Assembly: GCA_015852425.1 (NCBI GenBank)
Contig: JAAAIG010000471.1
Location: 1,074 to 28,310, forward strand
Direction of reading: 5' to 3'
DNA length: 27,237 nt
Source: Gryganskiella cystojenkinii
Taxonomy: Eukaryota > Mortierellomycota > Mortierellomycetes > Mortierellales > Mortierellaceae
Part shown: one piece after another, positions 1 to 10,231 of the stretch
Numbering within the stretch: position 1 is the stretch's first letter
Layout of the letters: the number at the start of each line of letters is the position of its first letter
The notes under the pieces: generated by a model
What the model saw: only the letters and a program-made list of their open reading frames with translations
Told to the model about the DNA's origin: nothing
Database searches by the model: none
Program-made: the position numbers and the translations under genes

Positions 1-364
1 GAATTTTTGTTCGTGTGTCTTCACTTCTGCTTTCCTCAAAAAAAAACGGACACAATTTTGAATCGTTACGATCTGTCCGCCATCTTTTGATGCCCTGATC
101 GTCCATCACCTTTGCATCCGACTGTGATGGACTTGCGGCGATGTGAATTTATCTCGAGCTCAAGCCTTCGCACCCTGCTGTGATATGTGGAAAGACTGGC
201 TACGATCAGGAGTAAATGAGCCCCTCGTGACAGGGCGAGCACGTAAAGTAGGAGGACTGAAAAAGGCACCTGATATTAATGGCAACTAATTTTTTATTTT
301 ATTTTTTTTTCATTTTCTTCGCTATGGGTACACTCCTGCTGTCGTCAGAGCCGCATACGACAGG
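1..364. other. 3' flank of the F-box gene, no gene recognised
   Basis: This stretch lies downstream of the minus-strand F-box gene. It holds a T-rich block at about 290-311 that supplies poly(A) signals on the minus strand. A 67-codon minus-strand reading frame at 66-269 has a hydrophobic start but no other support, and I do not call it a gene. Confidence 0.6.
293..303 (-). terminator. Poly(A) signals for the F-box gene
   Basis: Two overlapping AATAAA hexamers read on the minus strand (TTTATT on the plus strand at 293-298 and 298-303). They lie about 65 nt past the stop codon of the F-box gene, a normal distance for cleavage and polyadenylation. Seen directly; use in vivo is inferred. Confidence 0.6.
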
Positions 365-1999
365 CTATATATCGACCTCGAAATCGAATTGAATTCGGTC
401 GTAAAAGGACATCCAAATGGCCAACATTTCTTCTCGTTCATCATCGATCAAGCTCCTGCATGTTTTGATCCTTTGCAATTGAGGAAAACTCTCAAGGATC
501 CATGACCAGTCTTCCACAGAGATCTGGCGTTGATCGAATTGGAGCTCTTCAAGATCTTGCAGAGACTCGAGGAGTTTTGCACCTAGATCAACCTCAAAGG
601 TCAGTTGAGGGGTCTCTGGGTTCGAGTCACGGGATAACTTCAGGACCTTGAGTTTGGTCAGACCAGCTAGACGGTCGAAAACACGGGCATAGTTCTCGGG
701 TTCTTGTTCGTCCATGATGATGTCGATATCCCAGACCACTAGATCTTTGCATACCCAATCTTGGTCTCGGGGCCGCCCCATGCAGACGTCTTCACCTTCG
801 TCGTCGTCGTCCTCCAGTAGATCGGAAGCCAAGAGCCTGCCGGCTTTGATTGAAATCAGGCGCGGGTGAGTGAATAGGATGGTGTGAAGCATAGGGCTCG
901 TTACTCCCCCGCAGCCACTGAGGTCAAGGTGAGCCATGGTGCATAAATGATTCTCGATCAAGACTCTGACGGAGTCTGGTCCGAATCCGGTCTCACTGGC
1001 GTTCAGGATTTCGAGGCCGCAAGAGAGGGATCGAAGTAGGACACTCATTCGATCGTCCGTTACGTGGTAGCCTTGGATGTCGAGCTTGATAAGGTTCAGA
1101 CCATGAGGGGAAAGAATTGAGGCATCCGACAGAGTCGACAGTGGATGTAACGTCGATGATGTTGAGTTTCTGTTACCACGCATTACCAAGGATCGAAGTC
1201 CCGGAGAGTCGACGAGAAGTCGGATCAGTCTCTTATAAGTTGGATAATTGCAAGTGATATTCCGAATGTAGACAGATTTGAGCGGGTATAACCTGGAGCT
1301 CCTACTAAAAATATTTTCACCCCAATCCTTAGAAAACACGAAATCGTCGTGATCCTCTTCGAATTCCAGTGATTGAAGGTCGAGAACCTCGGCTCGTGTG
1401 CACATCCTCCAAAACGCTTGTCGCTCCTTCTGCCCACGAAAACAAATATCCTGTAACTCGAGACGTCTCAGATTCGGCACGGACGCAATCGCATGCCAGA
1501 GTTGTAAACAGCTATCCGCAGTTATGCCGGCAACTTTGATGTCTCGCAGGGTGTCTCGATTGTTCAGGACAAATGGGGTAGGAATTGGATGGAGGTTCCG
1601 TTGCCAAGGATCAAGGTACTCCAATGGAAGATGGAAAGTGAGACTTTCTAGTTTTCTATAAGGCGAGTCGGCAATATAGTCTCTCTTGACAGGCGTGAGA
1701 AACTCGAGTTTACGGACGAATCCACCATTGCGAGAGGCGGCTTCTCTAGATGGCATAACTTTCATAGGACCGTGAGGCAAAACCAGGTTATACCAGAGTG
1801 CTGGTAGGAACGCCTTGTTAAAAGACTTCGAAACTTGGCAACAGGAATATGCAGATCGATGGTCCTCTCTTAGATGGGTGGCGATGGAGGCGAGAACCTT
1901 TGGGATGTCAAGAGGAGATCGCGAGTGAGTTTGAGGAGATCTGGAATCGAGGGCCGATACCCATGATGAAGGCATGCTTGAGCTGTTTGTGGACTGCAT
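365..1999 (-). CDS. F-box/leucine-rich-repeat-like protein
   Basis: Single-exon gene for 544 residues. An F-box-like segment sits at about residues 29-72 (SPLDIPKVLASIATHL, then a conserved CQVSKSFNKAFLPALWY stretch). It is followed by about 450 residues of irregular leucine-rich repeats with recurring L..L.L patterns (for example LKVLKLS, LEELQFD). An acidic run EDDDDEGED, from a GTC-type triplet stretch near 798-812, interrupts the repeats. Proteins of this build are usually substrate receptors of SCF (Skp1-Cullin-F-box) ubiquitin ligases, where the F-box binds Skp1 and the repeats hold the target. An ATG 24 codons upstream (2071) would prepend a hydrophobic stretch poorly matched to the family, so I prefer the ATG at 1999; this choice is inference. 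The large F-box families of Mortierellaceae contain many such proteins. The target is unknown. It diverges from the channel gene at 3726. Confidence 0.8.
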   Translation of the reverse strand: MQSTNSSSMPSSWVSALDSRSPQTHSRSPLDIPKVLASIATHLREDHRSAYSCCQVSKSFNKAFLPALWYNLVLPHGPMKVMPSREAASRNGGFVRKLEFLTPVKRDYIADSPYRKLESLTFHLPLEYLDPWQRNLHPIPTPFVLNNRDTLRDIKVAGITADSCLQLWHAIASVPNLRRLELQDICFRGQKERQAFWRMCTRAEVLDLQSLEFEEDHDDFVFSKDWGENIFSRSSRLYPLKSVYIRNITCNYPTYKRLIRLLVDSPGLRSLVMRGNRNSTSSTLHPLSTLSDASILSPHGLNLIKLDIQGYHVTDDRMSVLLRSLSCGLEILNASETGFGPDSVRVLIENHLCTMAHLDLSGCGGVTSPMLHTILFTHPRLISIKAGRLLASDLLEDDDDEGEDVCMGRPRDQDWVCKDLVVWDIDIIMDEQEPENYARVFDRLAGLTKLKVLKLSRDSNPETPQLTFEVDLGAKLLESLQDLEELQFDQRQISVEDWSWILESFPQLQRIKTCRSLIDDEREEMLAIWMSFYDRIQFDFEVDI

Positions 2000-3725
2000 A
2001 ATTTCGAAGGTAGCGACGTTGGGAATGGAAGGAGAAAGGATAAAAATGAGTGTCACAGAAGTGGAAAACACGAAAAGAGAAGAGAAGTGAGGAGAAAGAT
2101 GGTAAGAAAGGACGAAAATAAAAGGAAGGGAAGAACGAAATAAAAAGAAGAAAAGCGCTCAGCAGTTGTATAATCGGTCCAAAGCGGAGCACAGAGCAAA
2201 GGTAATTAAAAAAACTACTTTGCCACACCACAGGGGGTTTTATTGTCATGGGTGTGTTATCGCTCTCTTTCGGTTTGTTTACCGTCGCTCCAGGCAACGT
2301 TTCTCCGTTCCTGAGACCCTTCTCTATTCCAATTGTCTCTGGTGCTTGCATGGGTTGCATCTATGTCTACAATGACAAAAAAAATTCAGTCGCATGCAGT
2401 TTTTCTTATCCGCGGCACTTATTTACACACGACTCAAATAACTCTTCTAACAAACCTTGTGTTTGGTGGTCTTCTGGGAGAGCGAGGTCTTTTCTCCACA
2501 AATTTCAATAACGTGGTCCTTTCGACTCATTTTACAATTTTACTTTTCTGATTCCAATATGTTTTCTTGACTTTTGCATTGCTGACACCCAATTCATGAT
2601 CCTGTTTCTATTTCATCCAGTGGCTATTCATATCTTTTTTCGTTTCATTGTCTACCTACAATATCGCCCTATTTGTAACAGTTTTGAACTTCTCTCCGCT
2701 CTTCCTTTTCTTGGAGTAAGAGTATGTGCTTCCTGTACTCTCTCGAACTGAAGAACAAGGGGCATCTCCTCCGGGTCAGGGATGGATCTCAGACGGCGCA
2801 GGAAAAAACCACGCGATCGGTTACCAAAAGATCTTTTTTTTCTTTTTTCTCATGGCGTTATAACTTCGTGATAACATGCGGATAACCATGAACCAAAGTC
2901 AGGAAAGAATCACCAGAGTACTGTGTTTCGGTAGGGATTCTTCTATTCATCTCTTGGACGTCGTGACCATGTGCTATAGCGTTCACTCGATCGATGGTAA
3001 AAAACGAGAGATATAAGCGCGTCAAAATCGCCATGCAGATGGGATTAGCGATCGACATGACAACCGGTATTCTTTTTAAAAGAAAGTGGGTAAACCAAAA
3101 AAAACAGCCGCCTCCGCCGTTTTGAAAAGGCATCACCACTGAGCTTCTTGCGCCCTCGAACCTCGGATTCGACTGCGACCTCCGCGGACATTCGCCCTCG
3201 AGAGCAAACAGTGGATATGTTACATCGAAATTGACTTGTGGTATTTCCTTCCGAGGTTCAGAAAGCAAAGTTTTTTGTTCTAAATCCCGTATTTTGACTT
3301 TTTTGATAAATCGCTAAGCCCACCTGCAAGGCGATTTCACTTTTTTTTCAAACTAACGTTGGCGCTCTGGCCGGCTGGCATTGAAAATTCTCGTGTATGG
3401 CATAGGTAAAAGCACTTGGGCAGAAAGGAGGAGCCACATAAGATTGAGAGCACACAGGATTGACAAAAAAAAAAATCCTCTTCGTATCACTCTTCCCTTT
3501 CTCCAATTTCTCCTCTTCTTGTTCCTCCTCTTCCTAAGCGTTCGCTCTCTTCGTCTTTTTACGTTACAATTCACTGGCAAGTCAACTGAGATCATCCTTG
3601 CTCTCCGTCTTTGCAGTCCCAACAAGAGCGATATACTTTTGATTCCTTTTTCAAAAGTCTCAATTTCCTCACTGGAACCATTGGTTGCACTATAGCATAT
3701 CAATCCACACCGCAGAGAGAAAGAA
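2000..3725. promoter_or_regulatory. Divergent intergenic region, promoters of the F-box and channel genes
   Basis: About 1.7 kb between two divergently transcribed genes. It is rich in pyrimidine tracts on the plus strand (for example 2630-2720 and 3470-3560) and A/T homopolymers (2831-2850, 3340-3350). Reading frames in it (2858-3268 minus; 3381-3695 plus; 2166-2551 plus) are low-complexity or featureless and I judge them non-coding. The CT-rich stretch just upstream of 3726 is typical of a fungal core promoter or 5' UTR. No TATA box is convincing. Confidence 0.5.
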
Positions 3726-6700
3726 ATGACCAAAGAAGAGGGCTCGGATGAGGTTGTTGTGGCCTCCGGGCCTTTAATTGGTTCCCCAGATGCATCCACA
3801 CCAGAGGATAGGACGCCTACTACGATAGTCAACTCAGCGTCTGAAAGCGAGGAACAAGAACCACAAGAACCACAAGAAATTGACCAGGAAAACGACACGA
3901 CCGAACTCGAAACTATAAGCCCTGAAGTCATGGCTTGGCGAGAACTCATGAATTCGACCAAGAGTGACGAAGGTAAAATATCTATCTCGTCTACAGAGCA
4001 ACATCGAGGGGAGTGAATGAGAGCGAAGACAATTTCACTTTTGATCGTCTAACAATACTTGGTTCCTGTATTGCAAACTTAGTCACCCGTCGATGGTACC
4101 CCATTTGGTACCCTGAGGAAAATGAAGCGTCTGGTTTCACGGATCCTTTCGAGCCCATGGACGTACTTTTGAATCTAGGAGCCACTTCTCAAGGTGTAAG
4201 TGCTGTTATCTAAAGTGTGATGCAGGCTAACCTACGGAACATAAGACTCCTATTCCGGTGCGCAATGATTTGCATAAGAACGAAAACGAAACTGACGATC
4301 GAACTTTTGTTGTCCGTCGCTTTGATTTAGACGCTATTCAGTACTTCTGGGGAATCAGTTAATGGCATTGATTCTGCTGGCCCCGCCGTTCAAGCTGGAT
4401 GGTATACTGTGACGATATGTTTATCTTTGATGAACTTGGATCTGGACTCTGTTTCGGCGCTCAGTTTTCTCGCGGATCGATTGGACGTCAACCGTGTATT
4501 GATTAGTCCGGTAAAAGACAGGGAACCGCAAAAATACAAAAAAAAAAAGGGCATTATTAATACTTGCTGGCCGTAATCAGCATTTATGTTCATAAGGTCT
4601 TCGTCTAATTATTTTTTTTGCGAATTCCTTCATTCTAGCCCGGCGGCAAAACCACCTTCATAGGGGATTCTTTGGAGGAATTAAGAGACATCAAAGACCA
4701 GGAATACTTTCGGCTGAGACTGCCTAACGAGGTGCCTCTTAAAGAAGATGAAAGTCTTTACCTCACCATTGATGCTGTTACCTCGAACGAGACTAGTTTT
4801 GTGATTCATTACGTGGAGATTGATCCACGGGAGAATGAACCCCAAAGCAAGAGTGATTGTAAGAGAGAGTGTTTCCGTTATACATCTGAATTGGGCATTT
4901 TGGCATGGCGCTGGTATTACTCGACCATTACCGTAATTTTTGCGTTTAAATATTCACCCTTTTTGCTACTTGCTTCTTTTTCGGGCTATAGACAAGATCC
5001 TGTACGGATTGGCAGCCCCAGATCAAATCGTGAATATCTCTCAGCCACGCGGGAATGAATCGGGCATCGCTGAGCGTCGCCATGTTCACAACTTCGGAGT
5101 ATCCGGTTCTGGAAACGTTGTCGCCACGCTTGCTCTCGCGAAGGGAAAAGCATTCCTAGAGGTCTGGGATATTACTTCTTTGCCTCCTAAAGACATTCCA
5201 TCGAGTGAAAACGGAGAGAGCAAGGAGCTGATGTCCTCGTCATCGACAACGACCACAAATGCCGATCCTGTTCAGATTACGTCGCCGGACGCACAGGCAT
5301 CATTTGATTTCCCGGCCCTTTTGACGGAATCGTTCGATAACGGTAGTAATGTCTCAGTCCAGGTCTCGTATTCCGGGTCCAAAATCGTCCTCCTTAGCTC
5401 TCAGCACATTGAGAATTTCTCAACTCCGTTCATGTTCTTTCGCTATCGCCCTCAAGCCCCCAAGGACCACAGCCTACCCCGCAATTCGGAACCCTGGCCG
5501 CTGGAACATGTCTCTCATTTCTGCGACAGCAGGCACGACTTGGGAAATGTTTATGGCGAAGGAACGTTCATAATCGCGGACAAGGTGGATTTGGATGAGA
5601 GAAAAGAGCGATTTATCTTTTCGGATGGTCTTTCCTTGTCAGTGTACGATACGACTTCAGGTGAACGATGGACGCTCATGCACAGAATTCAGTTCATTTC
5701 GGAATACCGTGCTATTGAAATGTCTATCAGTCTCATGACCTCATTTCAGGGACGGTACGTAGTCTGGTCTGGCTACAGGGGCATCGCCTCAGTTTGGGAT
5801 ATTGAAACTGGCAAGTCCATCTCCCACTTTGGCATTGATGAGGATAGAATGGATGTGATTTCCAAGATATCCGCCGATGGATCGATGGTCCTCGTCTCCT
5901 CCAAGGGCATAATATCGCTCTACCAAACCTTGTCAGGAATCAAGTTGGGTATCTTTGAGGAGGGGTTGTCCTTAAACAACTACCACTCGGTCAGATTCGA
6001 CCAGAACCACTTTGCAGTGGTGGATATTAGTGACACTACTACGGACTCATTCGCATATTGTTATAATGTTGTCTCGACTGCCGACATGTCCATTCAGAAA
6101 AAGGCCTTAGCACATAGTGCATACCAGTTCCGTCAGAGGGGACTCCTCGAGACTCAGGTTTTAGGATACTGTCAGGTAGGCACCCCTTGGTAAGAAAATT
6201 AGAGGTGTTATGCACAGCAACAACTCCGCATTTACTAACCGCATCTACTCTCGATTTGTTCTATCAAAAAGGGTTCGGTCACGACTCTGAAGCGATTGAA
6301 GGGTACTTTTGAACTACCAGTCGAGACGATCTGTCCGGAGAATTGCGAGCTTATAGAAAGCCGCTTTGACCCCATTTACCTCAACACCGACGTTGACATG
6401 GAGTCAAGTTCCGGTGAGATCTTCAAATTGAAAGGCGGAGCCATAATCACGCAAGGGAGCTCCTGGTTCACTCTCAAGGTCTCGAGCACTGGGATGTCTG
6501 TCGACAGTCCCTCCAGCACCGACATTGGTCACCGAAGTCCCCCATCTTCGTTTATCATCCCTGTTGGTCCCACTGGAATGTTTCATTGGTATAGTTTCCA
6601 TGCACCGTCGTCCAAGTTGATCGTCATGGCTCGTGACTACATTCAAGTTTGGCGTCTCTCTGCCAAAGACAAGAAGGTGGGGACCTTGGAGTCTATTCGA

Positions 6701-9700
6701 AAATTTATTGATGATCGGAATCGAGAAAACTATCAATCTGAGACCAGCGTAGGTGTATCAAGCATCTGTACTCACGGAGCGAGGATCAAAGTCCAGATCG
6801 ATAGGGTGCGCTGGTTGGATCTCGCCACTGGCGTGGTCGATCGCAGGAACAAAGATTTCTCGCCAACCTGGGTGTCGATACCAAAGAAGGAGAACGAAGA
6901 AGAATCGGAATGGAAAGATGGCATGCCATTTTCGGAAGCGGAACGCATCGAACTAGGTCTAAGCGGTCTGATTGCCGCCTACGTGGGCGGCGACGTCTCA
7001 TTGAGGAACGCAATCGTCGAGTTTCTGAAACCTCAGATCCGCCCAACTTCCGAGGAAGGAACCTCAGTTATCATCAAGCTGGTCAACCTTTGGAGCCATG
7101 CCGACAGGGGGTTTTTCGAACTTGTCTTCGTTGAATTGTTGCGCTTGGACATCATTACCTGGGTTCCTGATTTCAGGGGATCGTCCGATCAGGACCCTGT
7201 CCGTATTATGCTCGAAAAGGCTCAAATCCAACCGTCTGCCAGGGCCACGACGCAATGGATTATTCACTACTGTGTCACACACGCGATCCAGTCCAGAAAT
7301 CTTGCCTTCTTGACCCCAGTATTTGCGAATATGAAGGCAATCATGGACCTCTACCCCGAGAAGGCGATCCAGCAGTTGGCCAGGGTGGCGTACCTGCCCG
7401 TGCCGGTCCGCGATTATATTCTCGATCACCATCTCATCGCGCAGCCTCCAACAGTCGAGCTCAAGTTCTGGAACAGGTCCAAGAGGGTGGTGTTGAACAA
7501 GTCCTCTGATCCGATTATGCAACTCGAGCTCTCAAAAACATCGAAGCAACCCGTCTCTGCCACCGAGGCATTCACAAAAGGAGTGTTCATGGCTTCATTT
7601 GACGCGCTGTGGTACTACAAGGATCGATGTGTGCATACAACAAAGACTGCGACAACAGCATCAGCACATCTCGACAAAGGACGCGAGGCAGAGGTTGATA
7701 ACTCAAAAATATTGGAAGATTTGGTTGATAAACCTGCGAAAAAGACGAATTGGTTCAAGACGTTGTTCTGGATGACAGAGAGTGTGATGCATCTTCGGAA
7801 CCCTGACCGTGTTGAGTGCTATGACTTCAACTTGGAATACTTTGATAACCCGGCTATTGCCGCTTTGGTTGCGTACAAGTGGTAAGTGTAGATACTTTAT
7901 TTCTCTTGATTTGAGTACTCCAATTGGTAAACTGGCTCGAACGTTTATGGATGCATATAATTTGATCCGCACCCTCGTTTTTTCGTTACCCGCTAACGCT
8001 CATTTTCACTCTCTTGATGTGCTCTAGGAACACAATTGGATATCATTACTGGATGATCCGATTCCTTGGTCAATTTGCCTTTTATTCGTTGGTCGTGATC
8101 GCTGCTCTTATGCAGGTTTATTACCATGACCCCTCTCAACTTGTCGGACTATTCATCGCCATCATCGTTCTCGCTGCTGTATTCCTTTGGCTCGAGTTCT
8201 TGCAAGCGTTGCAAAACTGGTCTCGATATGAAGGGTAGGTCATTGATGGTCTATGTTTTGCAAAGAAGTAAAAAGGGCGCCGCCTTGGAAAGGACAGGCT
8301 ATTCACCGTTGACAGACACATTGATTTTTATTAACCCTGTCTTGATTTTTTTTTTTTTTGTTCAGCTCCCTCTACAACCTGTTGGACATGATCGCGTTCC
8401 TCTTTCCTCTGGCAGCAAGTGCCGTTCAAATCCACAATATCTACTCACCAGGCGAAGACAAGGACAAGAACGTTCAAGTGATCAGCTACTCGGTTCTCGC
8501 CGTGTCCCTTCATCTACTGTTTGAGCTTCGTATCAACAAGAGCGTGTGCAAATATGTGACGATTATCCAGCAAGCGATTGTCGAGATCAAGGTCTTCTTC
8601 ATCGTCTTTGCCTGTGGTATCTTGGCGTTCGCCATCGCGACCCTGCATCTTACCAACGGTTGTCCAACGATGACGGATTGTAAGCAAGATTTCACAGTTT
8701 TCCCCAAGAATTTCTTCCGCGCCGTAGCCGGTACCTATTTCTTCATGGTAAGGAGAAAATCGGATGAGGAGGGGTTTCTTTTTTTGGAATATCTACTTCA
8801 CAATCGAAAATGATATGCGTGCATATGATATTCACCAATGTTGATTTATTATTTGTGCACCTCTGTGTTCTTGTTATTACCTTTTAGGGAGGAAATTACG
8901 ACCCTGTAGGCAGTGAGATGGGCAATAAAGCCGACTGGGGAGTCCAAGTTATGATCATGGTCTTCTTCTTCTTCACCGTTATCGTGATGATGAACGTGTT
9001 GATCGGTAAGTTTCTTTATGTTTTTTTAAGATCTTCATTGTTTGTTCATTCTTGTGGCGGGGTCTTCTGTTATGTTTTCGATAACTGATCAATCTTTTCT
9101 TACGTCGTGCGTATTATTATTTATCGACACTTAGCACTGGTGAATGTCGCATTCGAGAAAGGTGGAGACAGCTGGCGATTGATCTGGATCGAATCCCGTC
9201 TCCGTTACATCGAATCGGCCGAGAACATGTCGTACTACATCCCAGGTTTCCGTGAGACCTACGATGTCTTTCCCGAGGTGATCTACTACACCGCCACAGA
9301 GAAACAGGTCAAGGACTATCGCGAAAAATTCTATAAGTACTTTGCGGACGATGCGGAAACGCGACGGACTTGTCAGACGGATTCCTCCATCTTTAAGGGG
9401 TGGGCCCGCGATACCGGCGAGGACGATCATGTTGTGGTCGAGAAGAAGGCCATTGAAAAGAGAAAGGAAGAGCCCAAGAAAAGTACTGTTAAGGAGGAAA
9501 CTAACATCAGCGGAGACGAGTTATGGGATGCAGACGAGGAGAAAGAGTCGAAAGAGGATGGTGACGATAGCGAGGATGACAAGGAAGGCGAGGATGAGGA
9601 AGGTCATGATGAAGGTGAAGGTGTTGATGAGACTTCGCCGTCCAAAGGTGAGGAGACGACCGAAACGGAAAAGGAAAAGCTGCGGCAAGAACGCGAGCAT

Positions 9701-9865
9701 GAAGCCGAAAACAAGGCTATGAGCGTACAGCTCAAGACGAAGGTCGAGGACTTGAAGAAACAACTCACGGAACTTGAAAAAGTCGTTCATACACAGCTTA
9801 TGGAGATCAAGGAACTGTTGTTATTACAGCAATCGACTCGAGGAGCTGCCATCCTTGGAGAGTGA
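3726..9865 (+). CDS. WD40-like propeller fused to TRP/polycystin-like ion channel
   Basis: Ten-exon model: 3726-3972, 4083-4195, 4331-4510, 4639-4858, 4992-6175, 6272-7881, 8028-8234, 8366-8747, 8888-9005, 9135-9865. All introns are GT-AG (96-146 nt), all phases close, and the product is 1,663 residues. An alternative first acceptor at 4028 would add 18 residues. Order: acidic, Glu/Gln-rich disordered start (1-83); a beta-rich region with degenerate WD40 units at about 285-780 (FLEVWDIT, IASVWDIETG, YIQVWRLS); a helical linker (about 850-1170); then six predicted TM helices (about 1190-1422). S1 is near AFYSLVVIAALM and S2 near LFIAIIVLAAVFLWLEF; S3 and S4 lie in exon 8; S5 is near VFFIVFACGILAFAIATL. 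A re-entrant pore GTYFFMGGNYDPV at about 1376-1388 precedes S6 VIVMMNVLIALVNVAFE. The S6 motif and pore layout are those of TRP/polycystin ion-transport domains, so a cation channel is likely. The tail is Glu/Asp/Lys-rich and ends in a coiled coil (about 1590-1650), which could drive tetramerisation. Ion selectivity and membrane are unknown. Confidence 0.85.
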
Positions 9866-9979
9866 TATATTTGAAATGAGAGACGGAAATCGGCTGCGGC
9901 TTAGAATGGAGTGTTTTTTTGAGGAACATTTAATACATTATAATCGTGTTTTACAAAAGTGACTCTTATCACAAGATTC

Positions 9980-9985
9980 AATAAA
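9980..9985 (+). terminator. Poly(A) signal of the channel gene
   Basis: Canonical AATAAA 115 nt after the stop at 9865. A second AATAAA-like site lies near 10055. Confidence 0.55.
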
Positions 9986-10201
9986 GGCATAAGTGAGTTA
10001 AATGCGGATGCGATTGGTTTGTACGTCTGAAGGAGGTGATAAGTACGAAAACAGAAATAAAGTAAAATGAGAATTTATAATAACATACAAGACCACAACA
10101 CCGATCGTCGCCATTCTCGGTCAGTTCTAAAGGACCCATCGCGCCTCGGGAAGCACCTCACTCATGTCGACCAGAAGAACTATCTACTCACTTTTCCAAA
10201 A

Positions 10202-10207
10202 TTTAAT
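10202..10207 (-). terminator. Candidate poly(A) signal of the NACHT gene
   Basis: ATTAAA on the minus strand (TTTAAT on the plus strand), 25 nt past the stop of the NACHT gene. It is the common variant hexamer; assignment is by position only. Confidence 0.35.
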
Positions 10208-10231
10208 GTGGTTCTGCACATTTTTTTTTGT

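Larger units (their letters stand above)
9866..10231. other. Convergent 3' intergenic region
   Basis: 366 nt between the stops of the channel gene and the NACHT gene, which are transcribed toward each other. It contains an AATAAA for the plus-strand gene at 9980 and a candidate ATTAAA for the minus-strand gene at 10202-10207. The transcripts probably end close together or overlap. I see no RNA gene or other ORF of merit. Confidence 0.6.

Noticed and set aside
2858..3268. Minus-strand 136-codon frame
   Set aside because: Mixed, featureless composition with a Gly/Phe-rich stretch; no domain, no promoter or poly(A) context.
3381..3695. Plus-strand 104-codon frame with a Leu/Phe-rich stretch upstream of the channel start
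   Set aside because: The hydrophobic run is the translation of the CT-rich promoter/leader; it would also end before 3726 in another frame.
3353..3961. Minus-strand 202-codon frame
   Set aside because: Antisense of the acidic first exon of the channel gene and its leader; the Ser-rich translation mirrors GAA/GAG codons.
4196..4330. Extra small exon at about 4245-4300 in the channel gene
   Set aside because: An acceptor exists at 4244 with an upstream CTAAC, but no donor leads on in phase to the exon at 4331; one 135-nt intron fits.
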